Source of the DNA: Hyphomicrobiales bacterium
Lineage (GTDB): Bacteria > Pseudomonadota > Alphaproteobacteria > Rhizobiales > Xanthobacteraceae
Length of the DNA stretch: 64,000 nucleotides
Assembly: GCA_017305535.1 (NCBI GenBank)
Contig: JAFKKN010000002.1
Coordinates: 186,001 to 250,000, forward strand
Direction: 5' to 3'
Shown: one piece after another, positions 8,038 to 15,116 of the stretch
Layout: every line of letters begins with the position of its first letter
How positions within the stretch are numbered: position 1 is the first letter of the stretch
Program-made: the position numbers and the translations under genes
The notes under the pieces: model-generated
The model's input: only the letters and a program-made list of their open reading frames with translations
Told to the model about the DNA's origin: nothing
The model's database searches: none

Positions 8038-8352
8038 TCAGCGAATCTCCATCAGCTTCCAGTTTTCCTTCTGCTCGTTGGTCTGGAAGATCGCGGCTTT
8101 CGACAGTTGTTCGGACATCTTCGCTTCCGCCGTCGCCTTGTCGAAGTCGCCCGCTTCTGCGGCCTTCTTGGCGGCGGCGAGCGCGGAGACCGCGGTGGTC
8201 CACTGGTTGCGCAGCTTGTTGGCTTCGACGTTGGCGGATTCCGCCGCCGCGTAGGCGGCCTTGTAGTCGGCTTCGGTGCTGGCCGCGTGCGCGGGGACAA
8301 CAAAGCTCCCCAGCAACAGCGTGACAGCGAGTGCGGAGATCGATCGGCGCAT
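8038..8352 (-). CDS. Small exported alanine-rich helical protein, SoxK/SoxAX-binding-protein-like
   Basis: The 104-residue product has a clear signal peptide (MRRSISALAVTLLLGSFVVP, cleavage after AHA). An almost entirely helical Ala/Lys/Glu-rich body follows (YKAAYAAAESANVEANKLRN, AAKKAAEAGDFDKATAEAKM) and ends NEQKENWKLMEIR. The start at 8352 has GGAGG 5 nt upstream. It lies 14 bp after soxA and before soxB. Small helical periplasmic proteins at this position in other sox clusters (SoxK, the SoxAX-binding protein of Chlorobium) bind SoxAX and stimulate it. The assignment rests on location, size and composition rather than on a diagnostic motif. Confidence 0.65.
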   Translation of the reverse strand: MRRSISALAVTLLLGSFVVPAHAASTEADYKAAYAAAESANVEANKLRNQWTTAVSALAAAKKAAEAGDFDKATAEAKMSEQLSKAAIFQTNEQKENWKLMEIR

Positions 8353-8366
8353 CAAAACCTCCACCT

Positions 8367-9227
8367 TCACGGCCGCGCACCGGGGCCGGAGATCGGCAAC
8401 CCGTTGCTGACATAGGACAGATAATATTCGAGATCGCGATATTCCTCGTCCTGCGGCTTCAGCGGCACGCCGCGCACCTGGCTGTTGCACGAGGTGAAGC
8501 GGCGGCTGGTGGTGCCCATGCCGGACCATTCGGACCGATAGATCGGCATCGCATTGAGAATACCGAGTGCCGGCGCCAGCACCTCGGCGCGAATCCGCTC
8601 GCCGGGGCTTTGCACATGGCAGGTGGCGCAGGAGAAATTCAACTGACCGCGCCGCGTGTAGAAATAGCGCTTGCCGTTTTCATACGCCGCGAGCGCGCGC
8701 GGATCGTCGGGAATCTTCACGTCGAACACTTTGCCGCGCGACGTGTACGCCATGTAGGCGGTCACGCCGGCCATCTCGTCCTTGACGTAGGAATACGGCT
8801 GTTCGCCGTTGGCCTCGAGGCACTGGTTCACCGCCAGTTCGAGCGTGATCACCTTGCCCTGCTTGGTGTCGAAGTAAGGATAATCCTGACGGACGCCGAC
8901 GCCCTTGTTGGGGAAGCAGTCGGCCAGCGTCTTGCCGTTCTTGAACGGCTTCGCCATCAGTTCCTTGCCGAGATCGAGCGCGAATTCGTAAGGCGGAAAC
9001 TCCTCCTTCTCCTTCCACTGCTTGTAGAGCCCCTCGTCCATCGAATAGGGACCGTTGACGAAATCCTCGAACTTCACCTTCGGAAATTTGTCCTTGAAGA
9101 ACTTCTGGAAGGCCTTGAGGTCGGCGGGAGGATTCGGCGTATCGGCGGCCATCACGACCGGCGGCGCGCCCAACAACGCCACCGCGACCGCCAGCCCGGC
9201 CATCGCCATCCCTGCAAGTCGTCGCAT
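8367..9227 (-). CDS. soxA: Sulfur-oxidation cytochrome c SoxA (single-heme type)
   Basis: SoxA pairs with SoxX in the periplasm and joins thiosulfate oxidatively to a cysteine of SoxY. The 286-residue precursor has a Sec signal (MRRLAGMAMAGLAVAVALLG...VMAA). One heme motif, CATCH, sits at residues 200-204. Cys247 in TSCNSQ is the expected heme ligand that becomes the persulfide in known SoxA proteins. The N-terminal heme motif of diheme SoxA is absent (Cys104 and Cys136 are present without CXXCH), so this is the mono-heme form. The ATG at 9227 is chosen over the one 6 bp upstream because GGAGG then lies 6 nt away. It is cotranscribed with soxZ upstream. Confidence 0.95.
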   Translation of the reverse strand: MRRLAGMAMAGLAVAVALLGAPPVVMAADTPNPPADLKAFQKFFKDKFPKVKFEDFVNGPYSMDEGLYKQWKEKEEFPPYEFALDLGKELMAKPFKNGKTLADCFPNKGVGVRQDYPYFDTKQGKVITLELAVNQCLEANGEQPYSYVKDEMAGVTAYMAYTSRGKVFDVKIPDDPRALAAYENGKRYFYTRRGQLNFSCATCHVQSPGERIRAEVLAPALGILNAMPIYRSEWSGMGTTSRRFTSCNSQVRGVPLKPQDEEYRDLEYYLSYVSNGLPISGPGARP

Positions 9228-9263
9228 CGTCATCCTCCGCCTTTCCCCGCCGCTTTTGAATCG

Positions 9264-9575
9264 CTATTGGATTTTAGCGGTGAGCGTATCGCTGGCGCCC
9301 TTGTTGTCGGTCCAACTGACTTTGAGATCGTCGCCCTTCTTGCCGCCCTTGAAGGCGAACTTCAGATACGGGTCCTTCGACACCGCCGGACCCCAGTCGG
9401 CGATGAACACCGGCTTGCCGTCATACTCGATGACGACCTGCTGGATGTAGTGCGGCGGAATCAACTGCCCCTTGGCATCCTTGACGAAGCCGGAATCCAT
9501 CGGATGCTGAATCAGCGCCTGCACTTCCGTGCTGTCGCCGCTTGCGGTGGCGCGAACGCGAATGGTCGATGCCAT
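9264..9575 (-). CDS. soxZ: Thiosulfate oxidation carrier complex protein SoxZ
   Basis: The 103-residue product matches SoxZ throughout. It begins [20 protein letters not shown], contains HPMDSGFVKDAKGQLIPPHY and VVIEYDGKPVFIADWGPAVS, and ends with an Ig-like KVSWTDNKGASDT strand. SoxZ has no signal peptide of its own and is exported bound to SoxY, which carries the Tat signal. The SoxYZ heterodimer holds the sulfur substrate during oxidation. AGGGAAG lies upstream of the ATG. The spacing to soxY (23 bp) and soxA (36 bp) supports one operon. Confidence 0.96.
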   Translation of the reverse strand: MASTIRVRATASGDSTEVQALIQHPMDSGFVKDAKGQLIPPHYIQQVVIEYDGKPVFIADWGPAVSKDPYLKFAFKGGKKGDDLKVSWTDNKGASDTLTAKIQ

Positions 9576-9598
9576 GATGCTCTTCCCTGTTCCTGATC

Positions 9599-10096
9599 TC
9601 AGCCGCCGCAGCCGCCGACGGTGACCTTCACTTCCTTGGTGGCGCTGTAGAGCTTGCCGCCAGCTTCCACCAAGGCGATGACGTTGCTGGTCTTCGCCAT
9701 CTTGAGGCGGCTCGATACGGTCGGCGCCGTACCAGGCAGGATGCGATAGGCGGCGGCCAGCGTATTCGGATTTTCCGTCACCAGAATCGCGATGGAGGTG
9801 ACATCGGGCAGCGACGAGGATACCGCGATCGGCACCACCGCGCCGTTCTCGGCGATCTCCGGCGCGTCGAGCTTCACTTTGTCAGACTTCTCCGCGGTCT
9901 TGCCGTAGAGCGACTTGATGGCATCGGCCTCGCTCTTCTGCTTGAAAGCGTCTTCCGGATACTTGTCGTTGGCGGCGGCCAACGCCTCGCTCATGCCGAA
10001 GCGAACGCCGGTGAATCCGACCACCGCGACCGCGGCGATTCCTTGCAGCACCGAGCGCCGGCTCACCGTGGCGTCGTTCCAGATCGAACTGCTCAT
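9599..10096 (-). CDS. soxY: Thiosulfate oxidation carrier protein SoxY
   Basis: SoxY carries pathway intermediates covalently on the cysteine of its C-terminal swinging arm, and here the protein ends in VTVGGCGG, the diagnostic motif. The 165-residue precursor has a Tat signal (SRRSVLQGIAAVAVVGFTG), a predicted cleavage after ALAA, and the SoxY core (DAPEIAENGAVVPIAVSSS, SIAILVTENPNTLAAAYRI). The ATG at 10096 is preferred because GGAG lies 6 nt upstream, inside an alternative start at 10108. It acts with SoxZ in the periplasm. Confidence 0.96.
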   Translation of the reverse strand: MSSSIWNDATVSRRSVLQGIAAVAVVGFTGVRFGMSEALAAANDKYPEDAFKQKSEADAIKSLYGKTAEKSDKVKLDAPEIAENGAVVPIAVSSSLPDVTSIAILVTENPNTLAAAYRILPGTAPTVSSRLKMAKTSNVIALVEAGGKLYSATKEVKVTVGGCGG

Positions 10097-10137
10097 CTCA
10101 ATCTCCATGTTGCGGCCCCACGCATTGCCGGGGGCCG

Positions 10138-10518
10138 TCACAACGTCTGTAGAAAATCCACCACCACGCTGATTTCCTGTTCGGTCAGGATGTGGTTGCG
10201 GCCGAACGGCGGCATCACGGTGGTCGGGTTGCGCTTGGTTTCGTCGCTGACGATCGCCACCAGTTCCTTGCGATCGGGATACTTCGATTTGATGTCGACC
10301 AGCGGCGGCCCGATGGTGCCGGCGAGATCGCCGCCCTTGATGTCGTGACAGGTCAGGCAATTGCCCTTGCTGCGATCAAAGGCGAGCTTCTGCCCTTCCG
10401 CGACGTTGGGCGCAACATTCGCCGATTGCGCCTGCGCGATCGCCGGCGCGCCAGCCAACCCCAGCAACACCAACAGCGCCGTCGTTCGGACCCGGCTTTG
10501 GCCGGCGAGGAAATTCAT
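10138..10518 (-). CDS. soxX: Sulfur-oxidation cytochrome c SoxX
   Basis: SoxX is the mono-heme partner of SoxA and passes electrons from thiosulfate coupling to the respiratory chain. The 126-residue precursor has a Sec signal (TTALLVLLGLAGAPAIAQA), the heme motif CLTCH at residues 54-58, and the typical IGPPLVDIKSKYPD and MPPFGRN, the latter providing the axial Met. The ATG at 10518 was chosen. A GTG two codons upstream is also possible and neither has a strong ribosome-binding site. It is the third gene in the run soxC, soxD, soxX, soxY, soxZ, soxA. Confidence 0.95.
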   Translation of the reverse strand: MNFLAGQSRVRTTALLVLLGLAGAPAIAQAQSANVAPNVAEGQKLAFDRSKGNCLTCHDIKGGDLAGTIGPPLVDIKSKYPDRKELVAIVSDETKRNPTTVMPPFGRNHILTEQEISVVVDFLQTL

Positions 10519-10591
10519 TCTCACGGAGCAAAATCCTGCATCGGTTTCATGCTATTGCGCGGTCACATCACAACAAACTTCGATCATAGAT

Positions 10592-11281
10592 TCACTTCGG
10601 CTGCATATCGTCGAGCGAGCCGGTGGTGCGCGGCGTCAGATCCTTTCCTTCCGCCGTCGAGGACACGGTAACAGCGGCGGGATCGACACACGCGCTCATG
10701 CACGGCTTGGCGGCGGTATCCGGCCTCGGATCGGTCCAGATGAAATTATCGCGGTTCGGCATCCTGACCTTCGGCAGGCTGTCGCGATCGGCGACGAACT
10801 CATTCGGCACGACATTATTCAGGTTCAGGATATACGCCGTCAACGCATAAACGTCATCCGCCGAAAGTGTATGCGGCGTCGGCATCGGCATCGCGCGGTT
10901 AATGTAATCCCACAACGTCGGCGCGAACGGCCAGTAGCTGCCGACGGTCAGCTCCGGGCGATCGTCCTTGAGCGTGCCCTGTCCACCCGCGAGCTTGGGA
11001 AAGCGCCCCTCGCCCTCGCCGAAGGTGCCGTGGCAGGCGGCGCATTGCTCGGCGAACACCTTTTCGCCAGTGGTGACATCACCCTTGCCCGGCGGCAATC
11101 CGACGCCGTCCTCGCCGCGCGCGTCGATATCCCAGCCCGCGATCTGCTCGGCGGTCGGCACCGTGCCGTAGCCGAAATGGCCGGGCTCGGCGGCGGATGT
11201 TGCGGTGATGGAAAGCCCGAACAGGGCAAGCACAATGAGAGCTAATCGCGACCGTGAGACAAGGCGCTTGTTTCTCGTCAT
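10592..11281 (-). CDS. soxD: Cytochrome c subunit SoxD of sulfite/sulfane dehydrogenase (short, single heme)
   Basis: SoxD takes electrons from the molybdenum subunit SoxC, and SoxCD oxidises the sulfane sulfur on SoxY. The 229-residue product has a signal peptide (SRLALIVLALFGLSITATSA), one heme motif CAACH at residues 80-84, RFPKLAGGQGTL and a Met-rich MPMPTPHTLSADDVYALTAYIL. SoxD of Paracoccus is longer and diheme. Here only one heme domain is present, followed by a short tail with PCMSAC but no second CXXCH. The likely ATG (11281) is formed by the last bases of a family A repeat, and reading further upstream would translate the repeat itself, so earlier starts are unlikely. Confidence 0.9.
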   Translation of the reverse strand: MTRNKRLVSRSRLALIVLALFGLSITATSAAEPGHFGYGTVPTAEQIAGWDIDARGEDGVGLPPGKGDVTTGEKVFAEQCAACHGTFGEGEGRFPKLAGGQGTLKDDRPELTVGSYWPFAPTLWDYINRAMPMPTPHTLSADDVYALTAYILNLNNVVPNEFVADRDSLPKVRMPNRDNFIWTDPRPDTAAKPCMSACVDPAAVTVSSTAEGKDLTPRTTGSLDDMQPK

Positions 11282-11402
11282 GGCCGGGCTTGTCCCGGCC
11301 ATCCACGTCTGTCTGACCCGCAACTTCGAAAGGACGTGGATGCCCGGGACATAGGCGAGCGAAGCGACGCCGTTCTTCGAACGGCTATGCCCGGGCATGA
11401 CG
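11275..11402. repeat. Palindromic repeat, family A (copy 2), between soxC and soxD
   Basis: One end is TCGTCATGGCCGGGCTTGTC and the other carries GACGTGGATGCCCGGG followed by an insert with GCGAAGCGACGCCGTTCTTCG and GCCCGGGCATGACGG. The insert also occurs (reversed) in the copy at 62351-62467. The CAT of the first end is the reverse of the soxD start codon. A hairpin here could set the ratio of soxC to soxD message. Confidence 0.85.
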
Positions 11403-11438
11403 GCGTGGATGTGGATAGCGCGTCGCAAACTACTCATC

Positions 11439-12806
11439 TCACGAAAGCTGGACATCGAACACGCTCCCGTCCGCTTTCACCTGCCAGGTCTGAATCGCAT
11501 TGTTGTGGTAGACCGAATTGGTGCCACGTTGCGCGCGTAGTTGCACGATGGTCGGCTGCACGTAACCGGTTTCGTCGATGACGCGCGATTCCAGCAGCGC
11601 CGGTTCGCCGTCCCAGCGCCACGGAATCGAGAAACGCGTCAGCGCCTTCGACAGAATCGGTTCGTGCAACTGCGCGGTCTGCCAGTTGACGCCGCCGTCC
11701 ACCGAGACATCGACGCGCTTGACCTTGCCGTGGCCGGTCCATGCCAGCCCGCGGATTTCGTACAGGCCCGGCCCGTGCAGCGGCTTCTCCGGGCAGGGAA
11801 AGGTGATGACCGACTTGGCGTCGATCAGCCAGGTAAAGCCGCGCGAGGTGCCGTCCGGCATCAGGTCCGTGTACTTCGAGGTTTCCTCGCGCGAATACCA
11901 CGGTTTGTCGCCGAGCTTGATGCGGCGCAGCCACTTGATGCTGACATTGCCTTCCCAGCCCGGCACCACGAGACGCAGCGGATAGCCCTGCTCCGGCCGC
12001 AGCGCCTCGCCGTTCTGCGCATAGACCACGAGGCAATCGTCGAGGCATTTGTCCAGCGGCAGGCTGCGGTTCATGTGAGCGCCGTCGGCGCCCTCGACCA
12101 TCGCCCACTTCGCTTCTTTCTTGACGCCGACTTCCTCGAGCAACGTCGAGAGCTTCACGCCGGTCCATTCCGCGCAACTGACCATGCCGTGATTGAATTG
12201 CAGCGAGTTGAGCTGCGCCGCGCGCCATTCCATGCCGCCGTTGGCGGGGCACTCGATGAAATGGATGCGCGACACCGACGGGAAGCGAACGATGTCTTCC
12301 ATCGTCAGCAACAACGGCCGCTCGACGAGGCCGTGGATCATCAGCTTGTGTTGCTTGGGATCGACGTCGGGACGCCCGGCGTGATAGCGCTCGAAGAACA
12401 GCCCGTTCGGCGTGATGATGCCGTTGAGGTGTTGCAGCGGCGAGAAGCTGATCGAGGACTCGGTGCCCGCGGTGAGCCACGGCACGTTGCGGCGAATGAC
12501 GCCGGCCTCGAACTCCGCCGGATTGCCGTAAGGCCGGTCCACCACGCCGGCGCCGAGCGATTGCGACCACGGCGCATCCGCCGGCGGCGACGCACCTTCG
12601 CTTTGCGCCAGCGCCGCGTTGCGGCCGAGCGCAAGGGCGCCGGTGACGGCCGCGCCGAGGCCGAGCATCGCGCGACGGTTCACGCCGTCCTGCCGAGGAA
12701 GATCATTTGAATTGGGATCGCGCGCGTCATGTTCGCGCAATTTAGCGCCGCGCGAATTTGCGAGCTTGGACAGACCCGGCTTGCCGCGCCAGAAGGTGGG
12801 CCGCAC
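11439..12806 (-). CDS. soxC: Molybdenum subunit SoxC of sulfite/sulfane dehydrogenase
   Basis: SoxC belongs to the sulfite oxidase family. With SoxD it removes six electrons from the sulfane sulfur bound to SoxYZ in the periplasm. The 455-residue product has a Tat signal (NRRAMLGLGAAVTGALALG, from residue 43), an oxidoreductase molybdopterin-binding domain with the molybdenum-ligating Cys186 in IECPANGG, and a C-terminal dimerisation domain (VDVSVDGGVNWQTAQL). The first ~40 residues before the Tat motif are longer than usual. A GTG at 12680, just before NRRAML, is an alternative start. It is the first gene of the minus-strand sox operon, facing soxR across a putative operator. Confidence 0.95.
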   Translation of the reverse strand: MRPTFWRGKPGLSKLANSRGAKLREHDARDPNSNDLPRQDGVNRRAMLGLGAAVTGALALGRNAALAQSEGASPPADAPWSQSLGAGVVDRPYGNPAEFEAGVIRRNVPWLTAGTESSISFSPLQHLNGIITPNGLFFERYHAGRPDVDPKQHKLMIHGLVERPLLLTMEDIVRFPSVSRIHFIECPANGGMEWRAAQLNSLQFNHGMVSCAEWTGVKLSTLLEEVGVKKEAKWAMVEGADGAHMNRSLPLDKCLDDCLVVYAQNGEALRPEQGYPLRLVVPGWEGNVSIKWLRRIKLGDKPWYSREETSKYTDLMPDGTSRGFTWLIDAKSVITFPCPEKPLHGPGLYEIRGLAWTGHGKVKRVDVSVDGGVNWQTAQLHEPILSKALTRFSIPWRWDGEPALLESRVIDETGYVQPTIVQLRAQRGTNSVYHNNAIQTWQVKADGSVFDVQLS

Positions 12807-12892
12807 GTTTCCTCGCTTTGCGGCGCACAGCCGCTTGTCCGTCGGCGGCTCCCGGCCGCCGTGTTGTTTGCATAAGGCGTATCGTCGCGGCT

Positions 12893-12914
12893 TAATTTAG
12901 TCAACGCTAAATTA
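12893..12914. promoter_or_regulatory. Putative SoxR operator: perfect 8-6-8 inverted repeat
   Basis: TAATTTAG-TCAACG-CTAAATTA is a perfect inverted repeat with a 6-bp spacer, AT-rich in a GC-rich surrounding. It lies in the divergent soxC/soxR interval, 87 bp before soxC and 51 bp before soxR. ArsR-family regulators commonly bind such imperfect dyads of 12-2-12 or similar form, so it is a good candidate for the binding site of the adjacent regulator controlling both directions. Confidence 0.7.
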
Positions 12915-12964
12915 GGCCGGACGTGGTAGGATGGAACCCGTCCCGCATCATGCTGGTTCCCGCT

Positions 12965-13318
12965 ATGGCCCTTGCAAGACGCCCCGCGCGCAGGAAAGAT
13001 CGCAGCGAGGCCGCCGCGATGAAGCAACTCGCGCGGCAGGCCGGCGACGCGGCGCAACTGCTGAAGCTCCTGGGCAACGAAAAGCGTTTACTGATTCTGT
13101 GCTTCCTTGCGGTGCGTCGCGAGATGACGGTGGGCGATATGCTTGAAGTGATCGATCTCAGTCCGTCGGCGCTGTCGCAGCATCTCGCGAGGCTGCGCGG
13201 CGATCGCCTCATCGCCTATCGTCGTACCTCGCAGACATTGCATTACCGCGTCGCCGATCCGCGCGCGCTGAAAGTGCTCAAGGTGCTGAAGCAAATTTAT
13301 TGCGGAGACCTCACATGA
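12965..13318 (+). CDS. soxR: ArsR-family transcriptional regulator SoxR
   Basis: The 117-residue product has a winged-helix ArsR domain (AAQLLKLLGNEKRLLILCFL, MTVGDMLEVIDLSPSALSQH as recognition helix, RRTSQTLHYRVADPRALKVL). Known SoxR and related BigR/SqrR repressors are released by sulfane sulfur acting on two cysteines. Here Cys residues occur in LILCFL and near the C-terminus (QIYCGDL), compatible with that mechanism. It is divergent from soxC and shares the operator candidate at 12893-12914. The ATG at 12965 gives a normal length, but a GTG at 12923 is possible. The stop overlaps the ATG of the MBL gene. Confidence 0.9.
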   Translation: MALARRPARRKDRSEAAAMKQLARQAGDAAQLLKLLGNEKRLLILCFLAVRREMTVGDMLEVIDLSPSALSQHLARLRGDRLIAYRRTSQTLHYRVADPRALKVLKVLKQIYCGDLT

Positions 13319-14313
13319 TCCGCCCTCTTGTCGCGCTGGCGATGATGCTCGGGTTGACGGGTTTTGCGCCAGCCGCCGACGCGCCCTACGCGCCGCTGAC
13401 CAAGCCGCTGCATATCGAGCAGGTGCCGAACGCGCCGATCTGGTACAGCATCGGCAATCCCGGCATTCCCGGCAAGGACAACGAAGGCAACACCTCGAAT
13501 GCCGGCTTCGTCGTCACCTCGGATGGCGTCGCGGTGTTCGACGCGCTCGGCACGCCGAGCCTCGGCTGGGCCTTGTTGCAGCAGATCAGGAAAGCCACCG
13601 ACAAGCCGGTGCGCTACGTCATCGCCAGCCACTATCACGCCGATCACATCTACGGCTTGCAGGCTTTCAAGGATCACACGCCCGCGCTGATTATCGCGCA
13701 GGAGCAGGCCGGCGACTACAAGGTCAACGAGGAAACCGCCGACGAGCGCGCCGAGCAGCGGCTCGACCAGCGGCGCGGCGTGTTGTTTCCGTGGGTCGAC
13801 GAAAACACCCGCGTGGTGCCGCCGGATATCACGTTCAAGGAGCGCATGACGATCACGCTCGGCGACCGCACCCTGACGTTGCTGTTCGCCGGCCCCGCGC
13901 ATTCCTCCAGCGACATGATGATGATGGTGGAGCCGGACGGCGTGCTGTTCGCCGGCGACATCGTGCAGAACAGCCGCATCCCCTTCATGAACAGCGACGA
14001 CGTCTCCACCACACACTGGCTCGCGGCGTTGAGCGAAGTCGAGAAGCTGCAACCGAAGTTCATCATCCCCGGTCACGGCAAAGCCTCGACCAAGGCGGCG
14101 GAAGCCATCGCCTTCACCCGCGACTACATTCAATACGTCCGCGCGGCGATGGCCAAGGCGGTGCAGGACTGGACCGATTTCGACGCGGCCTACGCGCAGA
14201 CCGACTGGTCGAAATACAAGGACATGCCGGCCTTCGCCAGCAACAACCGCGGCAACGCCTACCGCATTTATCTCGAACTGGAGCAATCGCAGTTCAAGGA
14301 CGAGAAGAAATGA
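13315..14313 (+). CDS. Exported MBL-fold hydrolase in the sox locus (SoxH / quinoprotein-relay hydrolase-like)
   Basis: The 332-residue protein has a signal peptide (MIRPLVALAMMLGLTGFAPA) and a metallo-beta-lactamase core with HYHADH (residues 106-111), GPAHSSSDMMMMVEP, LFAGDIVQNSRIPFM and IPGHG, so a periplasmic di-zinc hydrolase is expected. Related exported MBL proteins are found in sox loci (SoxH) and near quinoprotein dehydrogenases. Their substrates are not settled and they are not required for thiosulfate oxidation where tested. The ATG overlaps the soxR stop (ATGA), which implies translational coupling and control by SoxR. Confidence 0.85.
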   Translation: MIRPLVALAMMLGLTGFAPAADAPYAPLTKPLHIEQVPNAPIWYSIGNPGIPGKDNEGNTSNAGFVVTSDGVAVFDALGTPSLGWALLQQIRKATDKPVRYVIASHYHADHIYGLQAFKDHTPALIIAQEQAGDYKVNEETADERAEQRLDQRRGVLFPWVDENTRVVPPDITFKERMTITLGDRTLTLLFAGPAHSSSDMMMMVEPDGVLFAGDIVQNSRIPFMNSDDVSTTHWLAALSEVEKLQPKFIIPGHGKASTKAAEAIAFTRDYIQYVRAAMAKAVQDWTDFDAAYAQTDWSKYKDMPAFASNNRGNAYRIYLELEQSQFKDEKK

Positions 14314-14326
14314 GACGGAGCTGACC

Positions 14327-15001
14327 ATGGCCGAATACGTCGTCGAGTTCGGCAAGGACGGTCGCCGCGTCGAACCCGACGGGCGGCTGGATGCGGCCGC
14401 ATTCCATCGCAATCATCACGCCATCTGGGCGGTGCTCGAACCGTTCCTGCGCGAGAAAAGCGGCGACGTGCTGGAAGCGGGCAGCGGCACCGGACAACAC
14501 ATCGTCTCGTTCGCACGCCATACACCGAACATCGACTGGTGGCCGAGCGATTACAACGACGCGCATCTCAAGAGCATTGCCGCGTGGCGCGATGACGCGA
14601 AGCTCGCCAACGTTCACGTACCGCAGCGGCTCGATCTGTCCGATCCCAACTGGCGCGCGAAAATGCCGGGCGCCGATCCTCATCATCTGCTGGCGATCTT
14701 CTGCGCCAATGTCATTCACATCGCGCCATGGACCGTCGCGGAAGGTTTGCTCGCGGGTGCCGGCCGCGCGCTGCGGCCCGACGGGCGGCTGTTTCTCTAC
14801 GGCCCGTTCAAGCGCGGCGGCAAGCACACCGCCGTCAGCAACGCGGTGTTCGATACGAGCCTGCGCGAAGGCAATCCGGAGTGGGGCGTGCGCGATGTCG
14901 ACGAGGTCCGCACCGTCGCCGAGCGTCACGGCCTCGCGCTGCAAGACGTGGTGGAGATGCCCGCCAATAATCTGATCGTGGTGTTTTCGCGCGCGACCTG
15001 A
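14327..15001 (+). CDS. DUF938 family SAM-dependent methyltransferase-like protein
   Basis: The 224-residue product begins with a family-typical segment (PDGRLDAAAFHRNHHAIWAV). A class I methyltransferase motif I follows in VLEAGSGTGQHIVSFA (residues ~48-63), then WWPSDYNDAHLKSI, and later AIFCANVIHIAPW and LFLYGPFKRGGKHT. These match the DUF938 group, whose substrates are unknown. No signal peptide is seen. It starts 13 bp after the MBL gene, so it may be read from the same transcript, although no link to sulfur oxidation is evident. Confidence 0.8.
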   Translation: MAEYVVEFGKDGRRVEPDGRLDAAAFHRNHHAIWAVLEPFLREKSGDVLEAGSGTGQHIVSFARHTPNIDWWPSDYNDAHLKSIAAWRDDAKLANVHVPQRLDLSDPNWRAKMPGADPHHLLAIFCANVIHIAPWTVAEGLLAGAGRALRPDGRLFLYGPFKRGGKHTAVSNAVFDTSLREGNPEWGVRDVDEVRTVAERHGLALQDVVEMPANNLIVVFSRAT

Positions 15002-15116
15002 CCGTTACAGCTGCGCGAAAATCCGCACTCCGTCGGTGCACGCATGCATGTTGCCTGATGCATCGTGCTGGCGCATGAAGGAAACTCGTCGTCCTTCACC
15101 GCCATTCGAGGCCGCC

